Position numbers and translations under genes: made by a program
NCBI GenBank assembly: GCA_963925495.1
Contig: CAWUST010000044.1
Location: 1-48,653, forward strand
Length of the DNA stretch: 48,653 nt
Reading direction: 5' to 3'
Source of the DNA: UBA2108 sp963925495
Lineage (GTDB): Bacteria > Bacteroidota > Bacteroidia > Flavobacteriales_G > Salibacteraceae
Shown here: positions 1 to 7,387 of the stretch, one piece after another
Numbering within the stretch: the stretch's first letter is position 1
Layout: each line of letters opens with the position of its first letter
The notes under the pieces: generated by a model
The model's input: only the letters and a program-made list of their open reading frames with translations
What the model was told of the DNA's origin: nothing
The model's database searches: none

Positions 1-384
1 CACCAAATACTACTTATTACGTAAGGGCTTTTGCTACAAACTCAGCAGGAACTGCTTACGGTAATCAAATCAGTTTTACTACAACACCAAGTATAAATCT
101 ACCTTCATTATTCACAACTGCGGCAAGTTCTATCAATCAAACATCTGCACAAACTGGAGGTAACATAACAAATAATGGTGGTTCAACAGTTTCGGCACGT
201 GGAGTTTGTTACTCAACTTCACAAAATCCAACAACTGCTAATTCAGTAGTAAATTCAGGAAACGGAACTGGTGTTTTCACTTCCAATATTACCGCACTTA
301 CACCAAATACTACTTATTACGTAAGGGCTTTTGCTACAAACTCAGCAGGAACTGCTTACGGTAATCAAATCAGTTTTACTACAA
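1..384 (+). repeat. tandem 300-bp coding repeat
   Basis: Bases 1-84 are identical to 301-384, at an offset of exactly 300 bases (100 codons). The repeat lies inside the secreted repeat-protein gene and encodes the end of each fibronectin-III-like unit. Perfect DNA identity over 84 bases points to recent duplication or gene conversion among units. More units probably lie upstream of the window. Confidence 0.95.
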
Positions 385-713
385 GCCCGTTACCAAGCAA
401 TACATGTACTATATCAGCTTCAACAACTGGAACTAATTTCACAATGCAAACAACCTCTCAATCTTACTTTAGACAAGGTGCTAGCTATACAATTACTATG
501 TATAGTAGTCGTTTCTCGTTTGGTCAAGCAAACAATGTTACATTGTACGATAACAATGTCCTAATTAGATCCTATGGTAATTGGTTATCTTTTTCAAGTA
601 ATACCCGTACTTTTACATTGCCAAACTCAATAGCTAGTTCAAATTGCTTTAACATTCGAGTTGTGAAAGGAAGTGACATATATGTTTCACCAAACTTTAT
701 TATTGTCCCATAA
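1..713 (+). CDS. secreted repeat protein, 3' part only
   Basis: The gene enters the window from the left in the frame starting at base 3 and stops at TAA 711-713. The visible 236 residues hold one full and one partial fibronectin-III-like repeat of 100 residues. These have the Bacteroidota pattern of a GVCYS start, an NPT turn, an LTPNTTYYVRAFA core and an SFTT end. A Ser/Thr/Asn-rich C-terminal beta domain of about 100 residues follows. Repeats of this kind are common in exported surface or extracellular proteins of Bacteroidota. No canonical T9SS sorting domain is obvious, but the last domain, which holds two cysteines and ends in IIVP, could be a lineage-specific sorting or binding module. 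The substrate is unknown and the N-terminus is missing. The gene lies next to an insertion sequence and decayed ORFs, so it may belong to accessory DNA. Confidence 0.8.
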   Translation, partial: PNTTYYVRAFATNSAGTAYGNQISFTTTPSINLPSLFTTAASSINQTSAQTGGNITNNGGSTVSARGVCYSTSQNPTTANSVVNSGNGTGVFTSNITALTPNTTYYVRAFATNSAGTAYGNQISFTTSPLPSNTCTISASTTGTNFTMQTTSQSYFRQGASYTITMYSSRFSFGQANNVTLYDNNVLIRSYGNWLSFSSNTRTFTLPNSIASSNCFNIRVVKGSDIYVSPNFIIVP

Positions 714-811
714 AAACAGATGGAGAGACACATTAAGTAATAATAGAAGCATTTCAAACAGATTTGAAAAGTGATATTGAAGTTATTAGTGATACTGAAA
801 AGGAGGTATAG

Positions 812-828
812 TGGACAAAAAGTAGGCT
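812..828 (+). repeat. extra copy of the IS terminal repeat
   Basis: The 17-base IS end tggacaaaaagtaggct occurs here, 40 bases left of the identical copy at 852-868 that pairs with the right end. The match extends by one base on the left (g) and three on the right (gtt). It may be the relic of an earlier or abortive insertion, or an alternative left end of the element. Confidence 0.8.
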
Positions 829-998
829 GTTTGGAGGAGTAATGTTTCAAGTGGACAAAAAGTAGGCTGTTTTTTCTAGCGAAAAATCCCACCAAATAAG
901 ATCATTATTATTTTTGTTTTGTCAAGATAAACGGAAGTAGGCTCTGCTGGGAAACAACCTACCAGGGATACTCTTGATGGCTGATAGAAATATCAAAT

Positions 999-1028
999 CA
1001 AAGGAGCTGTTTTAGGATAGCTCCTTTG
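999..1028 (-). terminator. hairpin after the transposase gene
   Basis: A perfect 10-bp stem (caaaggagct / agctcctttg) encloses a 10-base loop, just past the transposase stop and inside the IS left end. On the minus strand only a weak T-rich stretch follows. It may end transposase transcription or shield the element from outside transcription. Confidence 0.5.
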
Positions 1029-1044
1029 TTATTTCTTGAAGCCT

Positions 1045-1887
1045 TCATGCCTTTAAAAATCCATCAATAAACTTCATTTTTTTCTTCATTGAGAGTCCAT
1101 TATGGTTCCTGAGTTTAGTTTTCAAATCTGCAAAATGACCATCTATGGCATTGGTGGTATTTGGTATTTTAAGCTCTATCAAATCGTACCAAGTAAACAA
1201 CCAAGATAAATTGGCTTTAAGGCTTCGGTATGCGCTTCTAAGTCTCTTGTGGGTGTAATGGCTTTTACCTGTTTTAGGGTTCGTCGTACGCTCTTTTAAA
1301 AAGGATTCCCACTTTATAAACCAGTCATTTAGAACCCCTTCAAATGACTCTTTATCCGTTCTCGTTATTAGCCATGCTATTTCCTTTAACTCAATGGAAG
1401 CGGGAAGTTTGGGTCTTTTTGTAATATACCGTCTTATAATTGCTACTTGGTGGAATTGACACATTTGAACTGGTATTTCTTTAAAGGAATTAATCAAACC
1501 TCTTCTGCCATCACATACAATTGCTACAATGGAAAAACCTCTTGATTCAAGTTCTTCAATTCCTTTTCTGTACAAGGCGTTTGTTTCGGCTTTTACATAA
1601 TATTTTAAGAGGTTTTCTTTGCTTATTGCATCCTTAAAAAGCATCACTCCAAACGTTCTTCCAAAATAGGTTGTGTCCATTAATACAATCACTGGTCTTG
1701 GTTGTTTTTTACGGATAATGATTTGATGTAAATCTAACTTCCTTTGGATGGTTCGTTTAGAATATTTGTACTTTATTGATAACTGTAAATGAGTCTGTTT
1801 TCCCTCTTGATATTCCCTCCATAATTGTTCAGGTTCTATTCGAAATCCTCCTAAAAACTGCTTCCCACAAACATGACATTTGTACAA
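1045..1887 (-). CDS. IS256-family transposase, variant Zn-binding type
   Basis: This is a DDE-type transposase of the MULE-like fold. Visible motifs are D71 in LMDTTYFG, D126 in CDGRRG, the C143/H146 pair in MCQFHQ and a late motif NTTNAIDG with D249, where relatives usually have Glu. The given start is a TTG. The same frame stays open upstream to 1950 and adds a second CxxC pair (KKCLHCK), which completes a zinc ribbon with the CHVC near the TTG. No ATG lies in that extension. An ATG at 1956-1958 is one base out of frame across a run of seven A. The true product may therefore need slippage on the A run, or the copy carries a frameshift. The gene lies inside the IS. Confidence 0.8.
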   Translation of the reverse strand: MYKCHVCGKQFLGGFRIEPEQLWREYQEGKQTHLQLSIKYKYSKRTIQRKLDLHQIIIRKKQPRPVIVLMDTTYFGRTFGVMLFKDAISKENLLKYYVKAETNALYRKGIEELESRGFSIVAIVCDGRRGLINSFKEIPVQMCQFHQVAIIRRYITKRPKLPASIELKEIAWLITRTDKESFEGVLNDWFIKWESFLKERTTNPKTGKSHYTHKRLRSAYRSLKANLSWLFTWYDLIELKIPNTTNAIDGHFADLKTKLRNHNGLSMKKKMKFIDGFLKA

Positions 1888-2030
1888 TTGTTTATCTCCA
1901 TGAAAACCGTTCTTTTTCGTGATTGGGCTCTTGCAGTGTAAGCACTTTTTTTATTCATAACCTTTCATTTGCTTCAAAGCTAATGATAGTAATGCTCGCA
2001 GAAGTTCTTAGCCTACTTTTTGTCCATTAC

Positions 2031-2144
2031 GCCCTTCTGGGTTACATCCCAATTCCGATGACCTAGCCAATTCACTATTGCATTGAAATTGTATTGAGAA
2101 GATTCAAGTAACTGCAACGCACTTGCCTTTCTAAGTGTATGCGC
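2031..2144 (-). pseudogene. tyrosine recombinase C-terminal fragment
   Basis: On the minus strand 38 codons read AHTLRKASALQLLE, then NAIVNWLGH and DVTQK. This matches the H-x-L-R ... L-G-H-x ... T-Q pattern around the second and third catalytic boxes of tyrosine site-specific recombinases. There is no start codon and no Tyr nucleophile segment. The frame breaks at the IS edge on one side and at a stop codon on the other. I take it as a remnant of an integrase cut by the IS. It lies about 600 bases from a tRNA-Ser gene, a common target of such enzymes. Confidence 0.5.
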
Positions 2145-2221
2145 TCATCTTTTTTACACGAGAATAAAAATAGCCCAATAAAAATGAAAACAATGACTAC
2201 AATATTAGAAGTGACTCTCAT
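2075..2221 (-). pseudogene. lipoprotein N-terminus, probably truncated
   Basis: An ATG at 2221 opens a 48-residue frame that begins like a lipoprotein signal: MRVTSN, a hydrophobic stretch VIVFIFIGLFLF, then a lipobox-like LFSC with Cys22 followed by KKDE. After that the frame runs across the recombinase-like fragment in another phase and stops at 2075. It is most likely a lipoprotein start fused by deletion to unrelated DNA. A real tiny lipoprotein cannot be excluded. Confidence 0.35.
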
Positions 2222-2390
2222 TTTATATTTAAAAACTCCATTAGTAGACACGACTAAAATAGTAGAAAAAAGTACTTTTGAAGTAAAATAATAAAAGCGC
2301 CCAAACAAGACGATAAGTCAGTTTAGTAGTACTTTCTCTATGGATTTGATTAATGGCGTCTTCAGTCAATTTTAAAACACCAATTACTTG

Positions 2391-2582
2391 CTATTCAATT
2401 TCTGGTTCTTTTCCGATGACATCAATTAGCAAGAAGTCAATTTCTCCTTTTATATATAATTTAATGGCTCTTTGATCTGACTTCTTATGACTCATGCAAT
2501 AAACAGAACCTCTCCTATAAAGATACTCCACCTCATCAATCGTTAACAGTTCATTTTTTAGTGCGAAGAATAGTTCAAATAA
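2391..2582 (-). pseudogene. remnant ORF, unknown family
   Basis: A 63-codon minus-strand frame runs from an upstream stop at 2583 to TAG at 2391 with no start codon at its head. The residues look like real protein: LFELFFALKNELLTIDEVEY, then a basic stretch and the acidic end GKEPEIE. I do not recognise the family. The missing 5' end and the surrounding mobile-element debris suggest a decayed gene. The stretch 2583-2696 holds nothing else I can support. Confidence 0.35.
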
Positions 2583-2696
2583 TTACTTTCTTGTATTTGA
2601 AAGTAACCCTCCAAAAGTATTTGCGAATAATGGCACAAATACAGAAAATTGACAATCCAGTATTATAAAAATACAATAATCGTACAATTATATAAA

Positions 2697-2739
2697 ACAA
2701 AAAACCACAACTACTTGTAATTAAAGTAATTGCGGTTTT
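2697..2739 (-). terminator. terminator of tRNA-Ser
   Basis: Read on the minus strand just past the tRNA, AAAACCGCAATTACTT pairs with AAGTAGTTGTGGTTTT over 16 bp, with two G-U pairs, around a 7-base loop. The T-rich end of the second arm continues into TTGTTTTATA. This is a strong intrinsic terminator placed to end the tRNA transcript. Confidence 0.8.
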
Positions 2740-2745
2740 CATTTG

Positions 2746-2832
2746 CGGAGAGACGGGGATTCGAACCCCGGGTACCCGTTAAGGTACGCTTGTTTAGCAA
2801 ACAAGTCCTTTCGGCCACTCAGGCACCTCTCC
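2746..2832 (-). tRNA. tRNA-Ser (anticodon GCU)
   Basis: A full cloverleaf can be drawn. The acceptor GGAGAGG pairs with TCTCTCC (one G-U), and the D arm begins TGCCTGAGTGGCC. The anticodon stem CTTGT/ACAAG has the loop TTGCTAA with GCT. A long variable arm (GTACC...GGTAC) follows, then the T arm CGGGG-TTCGAAT-CCCCG. The discriminator is G, and the next bases are not CCA, so CCA is added after transcription. The long variable arm and GCT anticodon identify serine (AGC/AGU codons). The gene stands alone, with its own terminator, downstream of pgpH on the same strand. Confidence 0.97.
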
Positions 2833-2901
2833 AATTCGCTGCGCAAAAGTAAAATTAATTGCAACTTGTACAAGTAAAACTCGCTGTTTTACTTAGCTTA
2901 T

Positions 2902-4968
2902 TTAAGTGGATTTTGGATAAGCGATTCTTACATGGTAAATGTTCTGTAACATATTGATGAAGATACGTTTAATGACTGAAATATCTTTATAAGTGATGTC
3001 AGCATTTGCAAATTGTCCTTCTTTTGCTTGGCCGTCAATGATATTTGTGACCAAACTACTCAAAGATTCTTCATTATATTCATTTAAACTGCGTGAAGCA
3101 GCTTCACATGCATCAGCCATCATTAAAACTGCTGTTTCTTTACTAAAAGGAATAGGGCCAGGGTAAGTGAAATCGCCTGTATCAATCTCTTTTTCAGGAT
3201 GAAGGGTTTTGTATTGGTATAGAAAATATTTTACAGTACTTGTTCCATGATGCGATCGGATAAAATCTATAATAACTTCGGGTAAATTATTCTTCTTGGC
3301 TATTTCTATTCCCTTTAGAACATGGTTTATAATAATCTTAGCACTTTCGTTTGGTTCCAAATCATTGTGTGGATTTACACCTCCGACTTGATTTTCAATA
3401 AAATAATGAGGAGCTAGCATTTTACCAATATCATGATATAAAGCGCCAGTTCTTACTAAAAGTGGGCTTCCACCAACCTTTAAAATGGCGCGTTCTGCCA
3501 AATTTGCAACCTGCATACTGTGCTGGAAAGTACCAGGTGCTTTAGCTGCAAGTTCTCTCAAAAGAGGCGAATTAGTATCTGCAATTTCCATTAGTGTAAC
3601 ATCGGAAAGAAATCCAAATATTTTTTCGTAAATGTATATTAGAGGGTACACTAAAAGTGTAAGTATAGCGCTTGCACCAAACCAATAGAAATTTTCAATC
3701 TTTATGTTTTGCCAATTCCCTTCTTGAACAATTAGTATGGCCAAGTTAGACACAGAATAAGAAAGGAAAATAATGAAAACCGTGGTTAAAAGTTGAGATC
3801 TTTTTCTTAAACTGACTAAAGAAAATAATGCAATAAGTCCGGTAATTACTTGTAAGAAAACAAATTCGAAGCCGTTAGGTGCATAAAATCCAATAAGAAT
3901 AATGGCCAAAAAGTAAATGTACGAAGCAAGCAACTCGTCGTAAAATGATTTTATAAGAATAGGTAATATGCAAAAAGGCAAAGCGTAAATTGGAACTTGC
4001 TCAAAGTAAAGCGGGATCATACCCATTAGTACCGTAAGGGTAAAACTCACCACAATAAACATTACCCGATTATTGACATTTATTATTTTTTGACGAAAAA
4101 GACTCAGGAATAGAACCATTACCAAGAACACCATTCCCACAATTAAAACTTGCCCAGCAGTAATAAAATAAAAATTTTTTTCGCTTCCTTTTTTTATTTC
4201 ATATTCTATTTTCAAGGATTGTAATTGAAGCCATAACTCGTCATTTACAACTTGTCCTTTACTTACTATTAATTGCTCTTTTTCTACTTTTCCTTTGGTT
4301 TTAGATAATTTGCTTAGTCTATCATTCAATACTTTTTCACTGGTAGTTTCATCATATAAAACGTTGTGGTGTAAATTATCAAGAATTAAATTTTGAAGAA
4401 TTCCTCGACTTCCTTGTTTTAACTTTTGCGATTCATTTCTTAAATATTCACTTGCCAATTTCACGGTCATAAAACTCCCCTTTTCACCTTCAATGGTTTC
4501 ATTTACAGATATTAATGTAATTAAATCATCGTTCTTTAATTCTCTATTTTCAATGGGCTGAATGATACCTTGAGAATAAACATTGTTTAGGAGTTTTGTA
4601 GCTAAAGAAACAATTTCTATGTATTTTTTATGTTCCCTAACCTTCAAAGTGTCTAATTGAGCAAGAAGGCTGGTATTGAGATTATAAAGTGCTTTTTCTT
4701 CGACGGTTTTATCTAGAACAAAATACAAGCTTGAATTATTTCTTATGGCCTGTTCTTCTTTTATTAATTCAGCATCTGATTTAATAATGGCAAAATCATA
4801 AGGGGCATACAAATTTTCGTGCAGCCATGGTTTTCCTTTTTGAAATTCGTATTTGAATTTCCCTTCTTTGGGCATTAAAAATACTATGATGCCTAGGGCA
4901 AATAGAATTACAAACCCTTTAAAAAAGAGATCTTGACTGTCGCGTAATTTATTTAAAAACTCATTCAT
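2902..4968 (-). CDS. pgpH: 7TM-HD cyclic-di-AMP phosphodiesterase, PgpH family
   Basis: At 688 residues the protein has the PgpH layout. There is a first membrane segment near residues 17-33, an extracytoplasmic domain to about 275, a block of about seven membrane segments (280-450), then a cytoplasmic HD domain (470-640). HD-domain metal ligands are visible as FQHSMQ (H near 481), YHDIGK (HD near 511) and SHHGT. PgpH enzymes hydrolyse cyclic di-AMP to pApA and so set osmotic and wall homeostasis. The start is ATG at 4968, divergent from the thiolase. A weak promoter-like TACTTTCG lies on the minus strand at 4980-4987. The family is confident; activity on c-di-AMP is inferred from it. Confidence 0.9.
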   Translation of the reverse strand: MNEFLNKLRDSQDLFFKGFVILFALGIIVFLMPKEGKFKYEFQKGKPWLHENLYAPYDFAIIKSDAELIKEEQAIRNNSSLYFVLDKTVEEKALYNLNTSLLAQLDTLKVREHKKYIEIVSLATKLLNNVYSQGIIQPIENRELKNDDLITLISVNETIEGEKGSFMTVKLASEYLRNESQKLKQGSRGILQNLILDNLHHNVLYDETTSEKVLNDRLSKLSKTKGKVEKEQLIVSKGQVVNDELWLQLQSLKIEYEIKKGSEKNFYFITAGQVLIVGMVFLVMVLFLSLFRQKIINVNNRVMFIVVSFTLTVLMGMIPLYFEQVPIYALPFCILPILIKSFYDELLASYIYFLAIILIGFYAPNGFEFVFLQVITGLIALFSLVSLRKRSQLLTTVFIIFLSYSVSNLAILIVQEGNWQNIKIENFYWFGASAILTLLVYPLIYIYEKIFGFLSDVTLMEIADTNSPLLRELAAKAPGTFQHSMQVANLAERAILKVGGSPLLVRTGALYHDIGKMLAPHYFIENQVGGVNPHNDLEPNESAKIIINHVLKGIEIAKKNNLPEVIIDFIRSHHGTSTVKYFLYQYKTLHPEKEIDTGDFTYPGPIPFSKETAVLMMADACEAASRSLNEYNEESLSSLVTNIIDGQAKEGQFANADITYKDISVIKRIFINMLQNIYHVRIAYPKST

Positions 4969-5002
4969 ACACTAGCTCACGAAAGTAGGGTAATTCCTTC
5001 TT

Positions 5003-5031
5003 TTGGTAGAGTAAGGAAAGGCTTACTTTTG
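5003..5031 (+). promoter_or_regulatory. Bacteroidota-type promoter of the thiolase gene
   Basis: A -33-like TTG at 5003-5005 is followed after 18 bases by TACTTTTG (5024-5031), a perfect match to the -7 element TAnnTTTG. The ATG is 33 bases past the box. Spacing and both elements fit the primary-sigma promoters known from Bacteroides and Flavobacterium. Confidence 0.8.
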
Positions 5032-5063
5032 CAATTCCAAAATATGAAATAAAATCGTTAGAT

Positions 5064-6239
5064 ATGAGAGAAGTATTTATAGTATCAGCAGTCAGAACAC
5101 CAATAGGAAGTTTTTTAGGAAGTTTGGCGTCTCTACCTGCAACTAAGTTAGGTGCCGCGGCAATTAAAGGAGCGCTTGAAAAAGGAAATATAGATCCAAA
5201 CAATGTGGATGAAGTTATTATGGGCAATGTAATGTCCGCTAACTTAGGACAGGCACCTGCTCGTCAAGCGTCTATGTTTGCTGGTATTAGTAACCAAGTT
5301 CCGTGTACTACAGTAAATAAAGTGTGTGCTTCGGGTATGAAAGCAATAAGCCTTGCTGCACAATCAATTATAGCTGGTGATAATGAAGTTGTAGTTGCAG
5401 GTGGAATGGAAAACATGAGTTCTGTTCCTCATTACATGAATGCCAGAAACGGAGTAAAACTTGGTGATATAAAAATGATTGATGGAATGGTTAAAGACGG
5501 CCTAACGGACGTTTATAACGATACTCACATGGGAAATTGTGCTGAACTATGTGCAAAAGAGAAAGGATTCTCAAGAGAGGATCAAGATGCTTTTGCAATT
5601 GAGTCTTACACGCGCTCAGCAGCTGCATGGAAAGCTGGAAAATTCAATGATGAGGTTATTCCTGTAGAAGTTCCACAAAGAAGGGGAGAACCAGTTATTT
5701 TCTCAGAAGATGAAGAATATAAAGCAGTGAAAATGGAGAAAATTCGAGCTTTACGACCTGCTTTTCAAAAGGATGGAACGGTTACAGCTGCAAATGCGTC
5801 AACATTAAATGATGGTGCTTCTGCATTGATTTTGGCAAGTGCCGAAGCAGTTGCAAAATTTGGATATACTCCTATTGCTAAAATTATTTCCTATGCAGAT
5901 GCTGCTCAGGAGCCAGAATGGTTCACGACTGCTCCTTCAAAAGCAATTCCTAAAGCTTTAGCCAAAGCAGGGATGAATGTTTCAGATATTGATTTCTGGG
6001 AGTTGAATGAAGCTTTTTCTGTAGTTGGATTAGCAAATACAAAAGAATTGGGATTAGACCCTTCCAAAGTAGATGTAAATGGTGGAGCTGTTTCACTTGG
6101 TCATCCTCTTGGAAGTTCTGGATCAAGAATTATAGTTACTCTTATTAATGTTTTAAAACAAAACGGTGGTAAGTTTGGCGGTGCTGCTATCTGCAATGGT
6201 GGAGGTGGCGCCTCTGCTATGATAATTGAAGCAGTTTAA
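5064..6239 (+). CDS. acetyl-CoA C-acyltransferase (thiolase)
   Basis: This is a biosynthetic-type thiolase of 391 residues, the family's usual length. The nucleophile Cys88 lies in KVCASGMKA and the NEAF motif near residue 318. His347 lies in GHPLGSSG and Cys377 in CNGGGGASA. It catalyses the reversible condensation of two acetyl-CoA to acetoacetyl-CoA, or thiolysis of 3-ketoacyl-CoA. A single gene cannot tell whether it serves ketogenesis, the mevalonate route or fatty acid and amino acid breakdown. It has its own promoter and is followed by a strong terminator, so it is monocistronic. An atoB/thlA-type role is likely. Confidence 0.95.
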   Translation: MREVFIVSAVRTPIGSFLGSLASLPATKLGAAAIKGALEKGNIDPNNVDEVIMGNVMSANLGQAPARQASMFAGISNQVPCTTVNKVCASGMKAISLAAQSIIAGDNEVVVAGGMENMSSVPHYMNARNGVKLGDIKMIDGMVKDGLTDVYNDTHMGNCAELCAKEKGFSREDQDAFAIESYTRSAAAWKAGKFNDEVIPVEVPQRRGEPVIFSEDEEYKAVKMEKIRALRPAFQKDGTVTAANASTLNDGASALILASAEAVAKFGYTPIAKIISYADAAQEPEWFTTAPSKAIPKALAKAGMNVSDIDFWELNEAFSVVGLANTKELGLDPSKVDVNGGAVSLGHPLGSSGSRIIVTLINVLKQNGGKFGGAAICNGGGGASAMIIEAV

Positions 6240-6269
6240 GAGCTGAATACAAAAGAAAAACACAATATT

Positions 6270-6307
6270 AAAAAAAGGGGTGGGAATTATTTTAGCCCCT
6301 TTTTTTA
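6270..6307 (+). terminator. rho-independent terminator after thiolase
   Basis: AAAAAAAGGGG (6270-6280) pairs with CCCCTTTTTTT (6296-6306) around a 15-base loop. The T run serves as the U tail. It sits 30 bases past the thiolase stop. Confidence 0.88.
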
Positions 6308-6431
6308 TTGGAATAAATGAAAATTCATCTGCCAGAAAACTCCATAAGAATGACTAAAAAAAATGTGAGTATAAAATCAGAATATTCATGGTATTAGAAC
6401 CTATTATTCCTTTTATTTGCTTTGTTCAAGT

Positions 6432-7217
6432 ATGAAATACGGTGTTTCTCAATTAAGTGTTGTCCCAGGTAGGGAAGAGCCTTCCGATCCTTCGGAAATG
6501 GTTACTCAAATACTGTTTGGTGAGCATTACAAAATAATTGAAGAACGTGCTAAATGGGTTAAAGTTCGCTTAGCTTACGATAAGTACGAGTGTTGGATAG
6601 ACAGAATTCAAGCTTTTGAAGTAACCAAGGATGTTTATAATGCCATTGAAACCAGTAAATCTTGGGCAACTTCTATTGATTTGGCTGCAATTGGAATCGA
6701 CATTAACACAGATTCAATGATTCCCTTATTAATGGGTAGTAGCTTACCCAACTATGAAAACGGTAAATGCCGCTGGGGAGAAAACGTATTTGAGTTTTCA
6801 GGAATGACCGTAAAAAGTGAATCAGGTATTTCGCGAGAGAAAATTGTAGATAATGCTATGATGTATGTCAACGCTCCCTATTTGTGGGGAGGACGTTCTC
6901 CTTTTGGAATTGATTGTTCAGGTTTTACTCAGCTAGTTTACAAAATTGGTGGAAAAAAATTACCTCGAGATGCCTATCAACAAGCCGAAATTGGGCAAAC
7001 TCTTTCTTTTGTAGAAGAAGCTGAAAATGGAGATTTAGCATTTTTTGATAACGAAGAAGGAAGTATAATTCACGTGGGGATCTTATTGGGAGAAAATGAG
7101 ATTATTCACTCAAGCGGTAAAGTAAGAATCGATAAAATTGACCACCAAGGAATCTTTAATGTGGATACTAAAAAGTATTCTCATAAGCTAAGATTGATAA
7201 AGAAAATATTGAAATAG
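6432..7217 (+). CDS. NlpC/P60 (C40) cell-wall peptidase with SH3-like domains
   Basis: The C-terminal part (residues about 125-240) is a C40 peptidase. Cys162 lies in GIDCSGFTQ after the APYLWGGRSPFG lead-in, His214 lies in IHVGILLG, and His226 is the likely third polar residue. The N-terminal 120 residues resemble bacterial SH3 modules of wall binding (VVPGREEPSDPSEMVTQIL, WVKVRL, YECWID). Enzymes of this family cut gamma-D-Glu-diamino acid bonds in peptidoglycan stems. I chose ATG 6432; an in-frame TTG at 6417 would add five residues. There is no obvious signal peptide, so export is unclear and a role in recycling of muropeptides is possible. It is transcribed alone. Confidence 0.88.
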   Translation: MKYGVSQLSVVPGREEPSDPSEMVTQILFGEHYKIIEERAKWVKVRLAYDKYECWIDRIQAFEVTKDVYNAIETSKSWATSIDLAAIGIDINTDSMIPLLMGSSLPNYENGKCRWGENVFEFSGMTVKSESGISREKIVDNAMMYVNAPYLWGGRSPFGIDCSGFTQLVYKIGGKKLPRDAYQQAEIGQTLSFVEEAENGDLAFFDNEEGSIIHVGILLGENEIIHSSGKVRIDKIDHQGIFNVDTKKYSHKLRLIKKILK

Positions 7218-7387
7218 GTAATACTTAGTAGACTTCCATGCACTTTTCGCAATACAAGTTTTTCTATAACTGGTTTTATTCTTCCATATATATTATTTAA
7301 GCCTAGTTAATTCAAATTTCATGAAGCTAAAATAAGAGGACAACTCATTATCCTATTACCTATTGGACGCAATTAAATATCAAATTA

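Larger units (their letters stand above)
852..2026 (-). mobile_element. IS256-variant-like insertion sequence, ~1175 bp
   Basis: Perfect 17-base terminal inverted repeats bound the element: tggacaaaaagtaggct at 852-868 and its reverse complement at 2010-2026. One transposase gene runs on the minus strand between them, followed by a 10-bp hairpin. The size fits a single-ORF IS. The eight bases outside each end (gtttcaag on the left, ttacgccc on the right) do not match, and taking 812 as the left end does not give a target duplication either. The flanks therefore seem to have been rearranged after insertion. Confidence 0.82.

Noticed and set aside
572..895. 107-residue minus-strand open frame
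   Set aside because: It runs antisense through the end of the repeat-protein gene and across the IS end. Its residues are not protein-like.
844..2034. Target-site duplication around the IS
   Set aside because: Flanking eight-base words do not match with either left end.
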